Below, in pieces: positions 23,708-36,066 of a DNA stretch of 64,000 bases. How positions within the stretch are numbered: the stretch's first letter is position 1; every line of letters starts with the position of its first letter. Origin of the DNA: Begonia masoniana (lineage: Eukaryota > Streptophyta > Magnoliopsida > Cucurbitales > Begoniaceae); contig CM039505.1 in NCBI GenBank assembly GCA_022432975.1, forward strand, positions 47,102,544-47,166,543. Reading direction: 5' to 3'. A model generated the notes under the pieces. The model was not told where the DNA came from, did not search any database, and was given only the letters and a program-made list of their open reading frames with translations. The translations under genes and the position numbers were made by a program.

Positions 23708-24773
23708 TCAATAGTCGAATTGAAAATAATCATCAACCTCAGACATTACGTCTCCTTGGAAGGATTGCAGAGTGGACGACAGCACGGCTGGGAAATGTCC
23801 GGACGAATCCAAACCCCCTAGATCCGGCGATACAAGATAATCTGACGATGAGGAATAAACGCGGGCCTCATCGCTCACTGCTTCCACCATTTCCTGCTTC
23901 ACTGAAGAGGAGGAAGAGAAAAAGGGAAATCGGCCATCGTTGCAGACCGGACCATCGAAGCTGAGGAGAATGGAGGAATCAGAGGGATTTGAATCCAGAA
24001 TTATTTCTGGAGATTTGAACGAGCCGCTGCAGGTATGGTGGCCGTAGTAAGTAGTCCGATATTTGGGAGGATCATATTGGATTCTCTGAACTTGTTTGCT
24101 CGCCTGGCAACCTTGATCCATTTTATGGGTACATCGGTAGTAGTTTCTGGGTTATTTTACAAAAACAAAAACCGATCAATTACGGCCACCCACAAAGTAA
24201 GAAACTTCCGATCAGGATCAGGTTTATCGTACTTTCTAGTCTAACCAAATAACCTACCTAGGAAAATGAGCGTTGAGGATCGCTTTTTGTCCGTACTTTC
24301 TCCAAGCATGGCCATCATCGACGAGGGTTGAGTCTTCTGTTGCCCTCGTGTCCGAAGTCTTTCTGCAAAATCATGGAAAAATGTCAGTTCCGTACTCCCT
24401 TCCCCCTGACCAAGATCACATAGAATTCGAAGAGAATAAGGTTTTACCTTCTCTTGTAGCAACCTCTCCGATCCTTAACAGCCGAGCTCCTACAACTTTC
24501 GCCGGAATCCTCAGACTTTAACGGAGAATTTAGGCAGCTACTGACAGGAATCTGAGAACCCTCATCGTAGTCGTTGCAGCTCAGCATGGCAATGGTATTC
24601 GTAAAAGAATTCAAGATCTTGAGGGCCAGATCTTGGGTGGCGGGTGAAATCTCAGCTCCGATTGAGTTCTGAAGAAGGGTTTGTAGCTGCTGGGTGAGTT
24701 CTCGGCCACGAATCACTTCATTCGTAGCTTTCTGCCGGTCAGGAGATAAACTCTCAGACAAACAGTTCTCCAT
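23708..24773 (-). CDS. Group III WRKY transcription factor
   Basis: Three exons on the minus strand: 24448-24773, 24258-24362 and 23708-24146, with GT...AG introns at 24363-24447 and 24147-24257, both phase 2. Joined length is 870 nt, 289 residues, normal for the group. Residues 1-100 hold a helical N-terminus with [11 protein letters not shown] and [16 protein letters not shown]. The WRKY domain spans about residues 115-180: [12 protein letters not shown], then zinc ligands C-X7-C-X23-H-X-C (CTHKMDQGC, later HHTC), which defines group III (the AtWRKY41/53/46/70 type). The second intron splits the domain at the conserved Pro-Arg position, typical of plant WRKY genes. The acidic, Ser-rich C-terminus is probably the activation domain. 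It is nuclear and binds W-boxes (TTGAC), usually in defence and senescence. No frame break is visible, and it is the best-preserved host gene here, although it stands between two decayed MULEs. Confidence 0.93.
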
Positions 24774-24880
24774 TTCTCCGTCTAGTGAGGCTTAGTACTT
24801 GCAGTGAAGACTAGCTCAAGATTCGAGGAGAAGAGGAAAAGAGCAAACCTAAACTCAGACAGGCTCGGATAAATACAAGG

Positions 24881-24889
24881 AAAATATAG
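24881..24889 (-). promoter_or_regulatory. Candidate TATA box of the WRKY gene
   Basis: CTATATTTT on the minus strand, about 108 bases before the ATG at 24773, leaving room for a 5' leader of roughly 75 bases. Confidence 0.45.
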
Positions 24890-24973
24890 GGTCGAAGGAC
24901 GCTTTCATACCCTTATAAACTATCCCCCATTCGCATGTACTAACACGCACCGTATGAGAGGTTATTTAGTTTG

Positions 24974-24980
24974 TTGACGT
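24974..24980. promoter_or_regulatory. TTGACGT element upstream of the WRKY gene
   Basis: TTGACGT contains both a W-box core (TTGAC) and a TGACG half-site of the as-1 type bound by TGA bZIP factors. It is about 200 bases upstream of the WRKY start codon. Group III WRKY genes are often regulated through such sites, but a single short motif may be chance. Confidence 0.3.
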
Positions 24981-26028
24981 AAAGAGCTGATTGGAGGAAG
25001 GGGTAAGGGGAGCTAATAGCGCGTGAAGCAAAAGAGGGTATTCAGCTTATGACTAAGTCTGAGGTCATGGTTGTGACCTCACACAGCGAGTTCATCACTT
25101 CTTAAATATCTATTATTATTACTAGAGTAAAATCCAATTTAACCCTCCAATTATTATTATTATTTTTTAAATTCGTAAAGTATTAACTTTAATAAATCAA
25201 AGCTTAAATTATCTAAAACCTAACAATTAAATTTTTGGTGGTCGACCGATAATCTCTTGTTCTGCATTTTACACACAAAACGAGGAATAGTGCTAAAAGC
25301 GCAGCACCCCGTTCTGTCTGGAATATTACGTCCCCCGCACGTGCACAACAGAGGAACGATCTAAAAAGAATGGGCCCCCGTTCTATTCGGGGGTCGACGT
25401 GGAGTATAGAAACCCGACGCACGAGCGTTGCACGTAAAAAAGGACACGGGAGCCGTTCATTTTAGCTTGGCCCCAAGTGTTACAGAGTAATTTTAAAACG
25501 AGGGGCTGCACCTCAAGACACTGCCCCTTGTGTGTTGAACACGGGGAGCTTTATTCAAGACACAACCCCCCGTGTTCAGGCCTAGGGTTGAGAACGGGGG
25601 AGTTCATCCTCAAACGGGGGGCCGATCCCAAGTTAGTATATATAATATCGGCCGCCTATGCACTCTCCATCATCTGAAATCGAGAGAAATATCGTTGAAT
25701 GCGTGATTTTTGTCACAGAAGATCCTCAAATCTCAGCCATCGTCACCGAAAATCCTAAAATCCAAAGCCTCATTGTCGAGAACCCAAACCCGAGGCCTCC
25801 AATGTCGAAAATCCAAAATCGAAGCCACTTAATAGACAAAAATCCAAAACCTGAGCCTCATAATCGCCAAAAATCTCAAACCCGAGCCTCATCATCGCCG
25901 AAAATCCTCTAATCTGAGACTATTTTGCTGAAAATCCGCAAAACCGATCCCATTTTGCTAAAAATTGGAGCTCTAATCTTTGAAGTGGCCCTCAAAAGTT
26001 TTTTTAAACGAAAGGCTCCTAACCCTCC

Positions 26029-26030
26029 CC

Positions 26031-26100
<70 letters not shown>
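26029..26100. repeat. Compound microsatellite (C)n(AC)n
   Basis: A run of about 18 C is followed directly by about 27 AC dinucleotides. It lies in the leader of the Transposase_32-like remnant. Open frames through it are artefacts of the repeat. Its length is likely to vary between individuals and to be error-prone in sequencing. Confidence 0.97.
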
Positions 26101-26101
<1 letters not shown>

Positions 26102-26106
26102 GCTGG

Positions 26107-26759
26107 CCTATCAAAACGGGTACCTTCGTCACAAGGTGCTCTGGATCAAGTGTCGCGACCGCCACCTAATTATTTGTCGATGGAATTTTGAAACTAGGGG
26201 GGTGTCTACAATAGTTCAAGAGAGATATGTCAATGAGCTTGATTATTTATGGGAAGACTGCCAACTTTAGCGGTTGGAGTATTTGGAGATCAAGGAGATA
26301 TTTGACTGCATCTCCTTGCACGGGGTGTACAACATACGGGGAGACAGCTGCGACAAAATTATTCGCTTATTTTACGTGAACTTGACTGTTATCGAGAGGC
26401 AGAGGTGCTTGAAGACGTACATATTCGGTACAGATATTATCGTAACTACAGATGATGTCAACGAATTGCTTGGATTTGCCATAGAAGACGCGGTCAGATA
26501 CTATCACGCTTCCCGAGAGTGTGATTTTGCCAGATCGGCAGATGGATTGCAATTCTTTAGGCAAATCTACCACAATTCGGACATTGCAGCATTCATAAAA
26601 CCAAAATCGAAGGACTTGAACGTTAAAGCTTGGGTTATTCACAAGTTGGTCAGCCATACCCTGCTGCCAAGGGAAGATCTCATGAGAGATCTTAATTTCT
26701 ATCGCGGCCCCATGTCGAAGATTCCTGCACATAATGAAAAATATATTAAAAAAGAATGA
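26107..26759 (+). pseudogene. Putative plant transposon protein (Transposase_32-like) remnant, second copy
   Basis: The frame 26274-26759 encodes 161 residues: KIIRLFYVNLTV, GTDIIVTTDDVNELLGFA, YYHASRECDFARSADGLQFF, and KAWVIHKLVSHTLLPRED. These align block for block with the remnant at 19665-20447. The region 26107-26270 supplies the N-terminal part before an in-frame stop (CQL-stop). C-terminal to residue 150 the match is lost. Same family caveat as for the other copy: a transposon-borne protein of unknown activity. Confidence 0.6.
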
Positions 26760-26889
26760 TAGTATGTTTATGAGTGAAATGTCTTGAAATGTACTTGGGT
26801 CCCGTCAAATGTGTTGAAACTCATAAACGTGTCTTGTGAAACAACACTTGAAGTGAATCCCCGGTGAGGACAAGTGCAACTATTATGTC

Positions 26890-28250
26890 CCTGCTACCGG
26901 CATATACCACGCAACATCTTTGAGTTCTTCTTACTAATTGTCGAACTTGATGGCTCATCGACATCTCGCACTCTTGTCTTCTGCGGTCTACCAGGTTGGC
27001 GTTTTCTTCTGGGCAGAAGGAGTTCCTTTTTATTTGGCCTTAGCAGTTGAATAAGGTGAGTACATTTGCAGATAAATCTCGCGGTGATAGTATTGGTACA
27101 CATAATTTTTCAGTGCTACTCTCATGAAATGCATGCATGGAATGGAATGGACACACAAGATTCTAGTAAGCTCCCACTTGTTACAGTTGCACACACTAGC
27201 ATTCATGTCGACAACATATTGTTTATTGTCGTTGCTGACCTCAAATCATGCAGCTACCGCAAACACAACACTCCAATTTCGAGCTGCACTTTCCAGCTTC
27301 ATAAGCTTTTTCCTTATCTGGGGACACAGGCGGTCTATTCATTGGGCCAACTTCTAAAACATTTTCATAATGCGAGTCATCAAACACTTTCAGATCATCT
27401 AAAAAATGATGAGAATCAGTTTGTCCTTGACTGACAATAGAACTGCATTGAATGACCCGCACAAATTATTTAAGCTCATTTCACACTTGGGAATGGAAGA
27501 GAAGACATGACTGACCAAATATCTAGGCTCTTCTTCTAGAAGATATGCGTGGGCATTCCGGCCAATTTGATGTAATTTCTTCATTTAAATGGAAACTTGT
27601 GGTTGCCTTGGCCGCATTCCACATCGCATCTCTGTATACCCTATCTCGAAATCGATTTTTACAATTTACATACAAATGCCGGAGGCAGTAGCGGTGTTCG
27701 GCGTGCTCTAATTGTTCATGCACAGCAGTTGACAACCCCTGATATTTGAAAGAAAAACAGCATCAACATAAAACAATATAACTAGCACAACGCCCTAATA
27801 GTTGAAATAATTATTAGAAATGCATTATACCTTTTGTCGATCCGAAACAATTGTCCATTCGTATCCCGATCCTATGTTTAGGTATCGCTTCAAATATGTC
27901 AAAAACCACTTCCATGAGTCCGTACACTTGGATTCAACATTGGCAACAACAACAAGATATATTATATCGTTCCATCAATACTGACGGCTGTGAATAGTTG
28001 GCTAGGACACAAGCCATTCGGATGACAACCATCCAAACAGATAACAGGTCTACCGAACTGCAACAAACCTACCTTGCACGCAGTCATGCACATATACATT
28101 TTTTGAAATACCAATAAATCAGAGCCCATGTCGTAACCATGTATTTTTAATGTGCTACCTAGATTTAATCTATATATTATAGGATTTTTTTTATACATTT
28201 TTTGAAATACCAATAAATCAGATCCCATGAATTCTCAGGGAATAGACACA
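26890..28250 (-). pseudogene. MULE transposase remnant, second copy
   Basis: Reading the minus strand from 28250 leftwards: CKVGLLQFGRPVICLDGCHP, LFTAVSIDGT, then VVVANVESKCTDSWKWF and IVSDRQK at about 27850-27950, which is the MULE transposase core including the second catalytic aspartate. An intron follows (about 27735-27835). Next come EHRYCLRHLYVNCKNRFRDR and NAAKATT (27600-27735), IPKCEMSLNNLCGSFNAVL (27430-27510), and a zinc-finger-like CSIPCMHAMH (about 27125-27165). It is roughly three-quarters identical by eye to the remnant at 16579-18860. Frames are broken at several places. Confidence 0.78.
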
Positions 28251-29928
28251 GGGCACCCACATTATTATGTTTAAATTTGTGACTTTCTTTTAAAGTTTGA
28301 TATATTTTATTTCACAATTCATAGATGGTCTTAGGCAAAAAAATTTAGATAGAAGTATCTGATTATCAGAAAGAACCATGATCGTTTAACTTAAGGCTTG
28401 GTACATGGTTCACAACGAGTGCTCGGAGGTGCGTAAGAGAAATAGAACAACTGTCCAGAGACACGTCGAACATGTGCCATTACTATATTGTGCATACAAA
28501 CAGGTGCATCTGTCTATTATAATGAATCCAAACATTAAATTAGACCGACCACTTTTTTCAAAAGAGTGCCATCTTTGTCAAAAAGGAAATCACATTAGAG
28601 TGGTTTAGGAGGTCTGTTGTCAAGTCGCCATTATTTCGATATTTGTCATATTTTGTGTGAAATATCTCATAAAAAGAGCATTATGCATAACGATTTTGCC
28701 ATCCAAAATTGATGTGTATTAGTTGGTGGGATGCAAAGAAATTTAGTGAGGAATTTTGTGGGTAAAATATACGTGATGCGTTACTGTGCACGTTGTAATT
28801 TCAAATGGTGGTGAATTTTCTTACTGAATATTTTCTAGAGTATTTAGTTTCTAGTAAATCATTGTGAATTCTATTTCTCATCGTAGTATCTTTCTTGACT
28901 TTATTTTGGTGGTTTTTCCCGATTTGAATGTCCACATAAAATTCAGATTTTTGTCTATATTTCTTTTACATCAGGGTGGTGGATATGATTTTTCTATTAT
29001 TTCTTGTATTTTTCAAAATCTCAGAGTAGTTTTATGCAGCCTAAGATAGTTTCTATTAATTAAATATGAGATGACTCTAATTTATCACATGTGCTACAAA
29101 TCAAACATAATCTAATGTAGGAGTGTGGTTAGGTCACTTTCTCTCGTGACGACTAATTCAATCTAATTAATTCCTATCAACTTGAGCTAATATAATCACG
29201 TTATAATTAAAAAAATCATGAGAATTAATTTGAAACAACTATCTAATTATTATGAGAATATTTTGTAAAACTGTGAGATCCCGAGATTCATTTAAGTCTA
29301 AAATGTATAATCATCTCACTAGTAGTTATTTTGTCAATGAGTTAGGTAAAAAAAAATTAAATTACATGTGAGGGAATATAAAAATATATTAATGATTAAA
29401 TTATTCAAACTTAACAACTTAAACTTATTATTAGAAACTTAGGATTCAAAGTCTTAATCATTGTTAAAGGAGGAGGAAAAAATAACAAACCTGAGTGGGA
29501 AGCGAAAATTGGAGCTTCGGAGGAGCGTCGAGTGTTTTTTAGAAAAATCAGAGCTTCACGACTTTCGGGCTGGAGCTCTGCTCTGGAAACTGGAAAATGG
29601 GAAAAACGGAGAGGGAGGGAGGATTTTGGGCTGGAGCTCTGGAAGGAGCTCGAGATTTCATTTGGAAAGCAGAGAAGAGCTTGCGATTTTGTCTGGAATG
29701 GGGAAATCGAAGAGGAATAGGGGATTTAGGGCTTCTTCTGGAAAGTAGAGTGTTTTTGCTTTTGATTATTTAGTCTGCACGTGCATTAACGTAGAGGTTT
29801 AACAGAAATTTTTAAAAGGTTTAAATTGATAACGGAATGATAGTACAAGCTTCACTTTGCCAGTTTTTTTAGTACATGGGGTGAATTGAAAGAAAGTGTA
29901 TAGTACAGGTTCAAATCGATAATTTCTC

Positions 29929-30103
29929 AATTTATTAATAGATAACATTTTTACCCTAAGAAAAAATATTATATATCGAGGCTATAATAGCATTTTCATT
30001 TTATTTAGTGATTTAGCATGCTCATACATCATCTTATTATTTCATATGTCGTATAAATTTTAAGCATAATATTAATTTTTATTTATTTATTACAACAATA
30101 TGT
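29929..30103. other. Intergenic, nothing recognised
   Basis: Short AT-rich stretch between the right MULE end and the copia gag remnant. Confidence 0.5.
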
Positions 30104-30620
30104 ATTCTTTCATGATGAATATACTTGCAACTGAAAAGTTGAGTGACGATAACTTCGTTATCTAGAATAAGAACATGAATTTGATTCTTATGCATGACAA
30201 TCTGAAGTTTGTCCTGATTGAGGAATGTTCTCCAGTCACTGTTGAAAATGCCGTGAAATAGAGAGAAAATCTTTCGAGACATGACAACAAGCAAATGACA
30301 AAGTTTGTTGTTATTTACTCGCTTGCATGACAAATGTTGTTAACACAAAATTTGAGAATATAGAGACTACTTATGAGATAATAGAGTCTCTGCATAATAA
30401 CATGTTTGGTAGGCCATTTGACCAAGCCTGTCATAAAGCTACTAAGAAAATCATGAATAACAAGATACGAGCTAATACCACTGTTCGAGAGCATGTGTTA
30501 ATGATGATTAGCATAATTCATGAACTTGGGATAAATGAGACCGATATTGATGAAGCTAACCAAATGGACATGATTTTATCAAGCTTGAGCCCACAATTCT
30601 TATAATTCAAGAGCAACTAT
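30104..30620 (+). pseudogene. Copia gag pseudogene, 5' part
   Basis: Read across frames, the sequence gives the start of a copia Gag (NILATEKLSDDNFVI, LILMHDNLKFVL) with several stops, then a clean frame 30327-30605 with TKFENIETTYEIIESLHNN, KKIMNNKIRANTTVREHV and LSSLSPQFL. A TAA after QFL is followed by FKSNY, where a solo LTR interrupts the gene. The 3' part resumes at 33104 in the same frame. Confidence 0.85.
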
Positions 30621-32317
30621 TGTAACACCTGGCATTTTGGCCATGTAATTATTCCCCGAATAATTAAACGGGATTAATTTGATATTAATACAATGAATAT
30701 TTTAATGAAATTGTCGATGTGTTTAATTGAATAAGAGAGATTCGTGAGACTGAGACGACGAACTAAATAACAATTTAGTTGGAAACCAATGAGAGGCAAA
30801 TTAGGAAGCCAATTAAGGTTGGTGGAAGGAAGCCAATGGATGATTGACACTTGGCAAGCTTGTGGAAGAAGCCATGCCTTTTCTCTTCCTCTCCTCTTCA
30901 CTCCTACGTGAATCTCCTCTCTGTTTTCTCTCTTCCAGACGACGTGTGACCATTTTTCAAACTTCTTCTCCTCCTGTTTTCTTCTATTTTCTCTGTTACA
31001 GGTAACCTTCTACGATGGTTAAAGAGTTTAGGTTAGTTATTTGTTAGTTTTGTTGAAGTTTAGGATTAATATCCGATTATACACATTATAGGTTTGTGAA
31101 CTCGCCAAGGACGTACATGCAAAGCTTTCAAATCTACGGACAACAGGTAAGTTCATATGCGTAGGTTTGGCCCTTAAGGCCCTACATCTCGGAGATACTA
31201 GGTTTAAAAAAAAAATGTCGTAGGGTTATCGTTGGGTAGTTAGGTCGATGATTCGGCCATAAGTTTAGTGCCATGCTCAATGTATGGTTTAGATATCCTG
31301 TTATTTATGTGTGTTTTGAACTGTTTTCCAGTATGTTAATTCTATGCACAATGAATGTTCATGCATACACGTTTTCCTGAAAGTCATGTAAATGTTTTAT
31401 GCACGAGGTTGAAGTTAAGAAAGATAAAACCTGTAATGTAATGTACGGTTAAGTGTGGGACGAGGACTGACATCCTGTTTTGTATTCCTGTTCTGTATCC
31501 CTGTTATGTGCCTGATAGTGCACTGTGCCTAATAGTGCACCTCTGTTGCGCCAGTTCCTCTATAAGTCCCACTTATACTTTCTGTGCACTTGAACGTAAT
31601 GTAAAGTAATGTTCATGTATTTCAAAAGTTCATGCATAGCATATGCATCATTGCATTGTATGTTCTTACTGAGCTCTAGGCTCATAGTTGAACTCCCTGA
31701 TGTAGGTACGGACCCCGTGGATGAGGACTTTGTGCTTCAGGCCGACGAATAGGTGGTTGGTGGTGCGAGCTTTCGGGGGTGGTTGCGGCAGCCAGACATA
31801 TTTCTGACCCGAAGGTGAAGTTTTTAAAAAAAATGAATGTCATGTTTGTATAGTCTCTGTTGGGATTCTGTTGGAATTTTAGTAATGTATAGGTTTTGGG
31901 GTTGAGTTTTAAAACCTCTGTTTTGACAGTTGTATATATATATTTTGAAATATTCTGGAACTGCTTGGAGTCTTTTCTTTTAGGTTACGCATGGATTGTC
32001 TTGAGTTTTAGAGCTATCCATGCAGTCAGATTTTTGAACTTCTGTCATGTTTTTAAGCATGTTTTAAAAGTATGTTTTAATCGGGTTTCTTTTGGTTGGG
32101 GTACTTCAGGTGTTGAGGGAGTGTTAAGCCCTCTGTTCCATTCAGTCGAATTTGTCGACCGAATGGTGTAGAAATTAATTCCAGAGACTTAGTCTGTCGA
32201 CTAAGGCTAAGTGTTAATCGTCAAACAGAGAGGTAGCCGATCGATCGCCTGGGGTAACTGATCGATCGGCGGTGTATATATGTCTTTCGAGTTTTCAAGT
32301 CTTCCAACTTCTCTGTC

Positions 32318-32505
32318 GTCCAAAACTTGTCGTCCAAACCTGTCGACCAATTCTGTCGTCCAAACCTGTCGACCAATTTTGTCGTCCAAAACTATCGACC
32401 AATTTTGTCGTCCAAACCTGTCGACCAATTCTGTTGTCCAAACCTGTCGACCAATTCTGTCGTCCAAACCTGTCGACCAATTCTGTCGTCCAAACCTGTC
32501 ATCCG
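32318..32505 (+). repeat. 26-bp tandem array in the family A solo LTR
   Basis: The unit CTGTCGTCCAAAC + CTGTCGACCAATT repeats about seven times with few changes. Frames through it in all three phases on both strands give repetitive products that are not genes. Confidence 0.9.
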
Positions 32506-32546
32506 TTTTGTGCCTTCCATTTTATGTCTTGCCATTTTAATGTTTA

Positions 32547-32657
32547 AGGCAGAGGTCACTTCGACCGATTTCACCACCGAGGTCACTTCGACCGCTTTCG
32601 TCACCGAGGTCACTTCGACCGATTTCGTCACCGAGGTCACTTCGACCGATTTTGTTG
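32547..32657 (+). repeat. 27-bp tandem array
   Basis: The unit GAGGTCACTTCGACCGATTT plus CGTCACC repeats four times directly after the 26-bp array, inside the same solo LTR. Confidence 0.88.
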
Positions 32658-33103
32658 TGGGTCATAGCTCTTCAAATGCTGTGTTTTGTCGACCGAAAAC
32701 CCTGCTTTAAAACACATTGTCCATTCTGTTATGTGAACAGTCGTCCACACTGTCTTTTATTTCTGTCGTCCACAGCTTCTGTCATTCACTGTAGCCTTCC
32801 ACTGCATGACTTCCACTTTATGTTTTCCATTTTATTAAGTCTTCCACTGCATGTCTGTCGTCTATTCTGTCTTTTATTTAAAACGTCCAAAGTATTATGT
32901 CTTCCTGTTTTCTTCTATCGTTTATTTCTGTAGTCCGATTTTAATTGTCATCTAGTTTTAAATATGTCTTCTAGTCTTTAATTCCAGAGAAAGTTTATAC
33001 TCTGTGTAAAATTTTAAAAGTTCAAAAAAAAAAAATATATATGTCACGTTTTAAATGTCCGGAGTGAGGCTCGCCAGCCCCGATCGGGTCGGGGGTCGTC
33101 ACA

Positions 33104-33252
33104 ACTATTACACAAACAAATTGAGTTACGATATGGTCTATGAGTCCCTTTCTTCTGCTGAGAATAAGGGAGAAACAAATGTTGTTGAATCATCTTCTTT
33201 CCAATCTTCTCTTAAGAAGAAGAAGAAATTTCAAAAAACTAGTATCTATTAA
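33104..33252 (+). pseudogene. Copia gag pseudogene, 3' part
   Basis: After the second ACTAT the gag frame continues: YYTNKLSYDMVYESLSSAEN, then a Lys-rich tail. Removing the solo LTR and one target-site copy rejoins it with 30104-30620 in frame, which confirms that the LTR inserted into this gag. Confidence 0.85.
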
Positions 33253-33835
33253 TAAATTTGTTCAAAATATCTAATATTTTCAAAATTTATTAACTACGAC
33301 TAGTATTGGTCAAAATGTGATTAACATGTTTAACCATATTTTCATGAGTGTATACCACCGTTTCGGTTTTGTAAGACTTAACTTATAAATGTTGTCTTAG
33401 GGTCGGTCAACCATAAAATACTTTTTTATAAAACCTATTTCTAGGAGACTAACCATGTTATTAATTTAAGTGAACACTCTCCTTAGTGAGGACGATAATA
33501 AAGCCGTCTCGGAGCTCCACTTAAATCTCATGTTGTTGTATCAACGGTGGACACCATAAGAAGTTACGTCTAACTCTCCGCTCCCATTCTTATTTAGACT
33601 TAGTGTGATTTTATAGAATATCACATATTCTATTAAAACTTTTATAAAAATTAATTAATCAAATTAATTTATTTTTTTAAATTATCAATTTATAATTAAA
33701 TTAATTTATTTAGATTTAGAGAATGATTCTCTAAGTTTATGAATGGTAATTCATTTAAAATTTTATTGAGTAAATCAAAGAATAAATTAAAACAAAATAA
33801 GTGTATACTAAATATAACAAATTAAGATCATAAAT
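33253..33835. other. No gene recognised
   Basis: AT-rich stretch with no readable pol sequence after the gag remnant. It may be the decayed tail of that copia element. Confidence 0.5.
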
Positions 33836-36061
33836 TGTAACGCCCCGAGTTATCTGAACCCGGTTCATCATACAATGCCCGTATATGACTAAAATTTCTA
33901 CCATATTTTTTTTTAAAACTTGCAGCGGAAATCATTTGAAATGTTAAGGAATAATCGGTCAAAAGAAATAGAAGTTTGAATCGTGAAAACACTTTAAAAG
34001 TTGCAGAAGTCAAACGCATCCGCCGATGAGTAAAGTCAACGAAAGAAGCAGAAAACAAACAAAATAGAAGACTCCTGCCGATGACGTCAGTCGAATGGAA
34101 AACAAAGGACATCTCTCGGTAGACTGTATCTACCGGTTACTAAACGACAAAATACACTCTACATCTTCCGATGACGTCAGCCAGATGACTTCCTTCATCC
34201 GATCGACTTTGTTCTACACCCACCGATGGCTAAACGACAAAAGTCCTCCTACATCTACCGATGACGTCAGCACGCATCTGCCGATGGGTTTTACGACAAA
34301 ACCCCTCATCCCCTTCTTCCGATAGGGTAAATTGAATATACCGATCACTAAACGACAATGCATAATACCCACTCATACCGGTAGGGCAAAATCTACATCA
34401 TCCGATAGAATAAACCTCATGTACCGATGACTTTACTGAGACATCATCCGATGGCTTTACTAAAGACATCTTCCGATAGAATTAACCTACATCATCCGAT
34501 GACTTTTCTTAAGGCATCTTCCGATAGACAACAACACAACTTCCTCCGATAGAAAACAATAAACTTCTACACACATCCACTGATAGCTTTTACCAAAACA
34601 TCATCCGATAGATAAATTATTCGACTCCTACCGATGGACAAAACAACATGGCAGTAGACTTTACTATAAATCAAGAAAGTCCTGACTATCAAAAGGACTT
34701 AAGCATTTTACCAAAAACCATTCAGAGGCAGTTTAAATCATTGTATTGCTCAAACTCAGTAAAAACAACATTATAAAATCCAACAGATCACTAGTATCAG
34801 AAAAACTCAAAACGTAGTCAAATATTAAAATCTCTACTGTCATGAAAACAAGGCATACTCTGATTAGATTATTACCAACTAAACCCCCACCACTGCTGAC
34901 AACAGTTAACCCGCCTCATCAGTTTACCAGGCCGAGACATGAATGTACTCCTCCAACCACATCTAATCATCTGTGCAATCAGGAAATTCACCTGCAGTAT
35001 CCTCAACACCTACATCACAAAACTCATCTATTAGCCTAATGCTAAGTAAGTAAAGCAGTAGTGAAATGAAACACTGAAATATAAATTCCTAAACATGCAA
35101 TTTCTACTTTCTCAACTCAGTTGTTCATGTTTCGTTTCTGTTCAGATCCCCCTGTGAAATTGGGAGCTGGATCAACTCTCTCAAAGTATATACATCCACT
35201 GGCTCATTAAGGGGCGGATAAATTCCCTTAACAGTAAATCTGATTCACATGTTCAGATCCCCCTGTGAAATTGGAAGTTGGATCAACTCTTCCAAAGTAT
35301 AAATATCCACTGTCTCATTAAGGGCGGATTACTTCCCTTAACAGTAAAACTGATTCACATAGCTGTTTCAATATGTTCAATCCTCACTATGCTAACATGC
35401 ATTCAAATTCATTTTCGTATACTTTAAAAAAATATGATGCATGACATACCAACACATTCCAGCATACAAACCCTAATGTTTTGTGATGTAGGCCATAAGG
35501 CACAAGCAAACTTTACTTACCTGGCTCTCCTGGAAAAGCTTGGTTGCAAGCTACTTCGGGTATTACTCAAACCTAAAACCATAGACAGAGCATACATTAA
35601 ATTTCCTCTAATCTTCATTCTAAACAACTAGAAATCTAAGGGAAACTGTTTTGGGAACTCTAGTCATTGTGCATTCCCGATTTCAACTTAAACCGAAACC
35701 ACCACTCGCTTACCGCCTTCTCAAAACCTCATTTATCATCCCTCCTACCAACGATAGATACAATGTAACAAGAAATAGAAGCAAAACTCACCAAGTTCGG
35801 AGGAAATCGCTGGAGGAAGTCGAAGGGGGTCTCCTATCGCGCTCTGCTAAGCTGAGGAGCTGAGAATGGAGAGGAAATGAAATAAACAGTGGCGGCTACT
35901 TCATTAATAGTTTCCTTAAATACGTTATCCACCTTTGAATTTCTAATTACCCTTATGCCCTTGCCTAGTCATCCACTAACCCTTCATTTAATATTGCCAT
36001 ATAAATTGTGCCATTAGTTTAAAAGGAATAGAGAAACGGTTTGATAGAACCTGGTATTACA
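33836..36061 (-). mobile_element. Solo LTR, family B, 2.2 kb
   Basis: On the plus strand it begins TGTAACGCCCCGAGTTATCT and ends ACCTGGTATTACA, flanked by TAAAT on both sides (33831-33835 and 36062-36066). The beginning and much of the body match the LTRs of the gypsy element at 45541-54920, so it is an older member of that family in the same orientation (coding sense on the minus strand). It holds many CCGAT-based short repeats and three TGACGTCA palindromes. Confidence 0.92.
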
Positions 36062-36066
36062 TAAAT

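Larger units (their letters stand above)
25123..29928 (-). mobile_element. Decayed Mutator-like element, right member of an inverted pair
   Basis: The left end reads TAGAGTAAAATCCAATTTAA and the right end, on the minus strand, GAGAAATTATCGATTTGAAC; both resemble the ends of the element at 16383-21363. Its contents mirror that element: G/C-run-rich leader (25280-25640), Transposase_32-like ORF on plus, transposase on minus. The two copies differ at many positions, so this is not a recent inverted duplication. The stretch from about 28260 to 29928 has no readable gene; the purine-rich frame 29461-29748 looks like non-coding sequence. Confidence 0.58.
30621..33103 (+). mobile_element. Solo LTR, family A, 2.5 kb
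   Basis: It starts TGTAACACCTGGCATTTTGG and ends GGGTCGGGGGTCGTCACA. It is flanked on both sides by ACTAT (30616-30620 and 33104-33108), a perfect 5-bp target duplication. There is no internal coding region, so it is a single LTR left by LTR-LTR recombination. Sequence similarity to the start of the gypsy LTR read on its own coding strand (TGTAGCACCCGG) suggests it belongs to a Ty3/gypsy lineage. It carries two tandem arrays near its 3' end. Confidence 0.93.

Noticed and set aside
25909..26270. Frames encoding poly-Thr/His, Pro or Cys/Val runs
   Set aside because: Produced by the (C)n(AC)n microsatellite.
32207..32710. Overlapping repetitive frames on both strands
   Set aside because: Products of the 26-bp and 27-bp arrays of a solo LTR.
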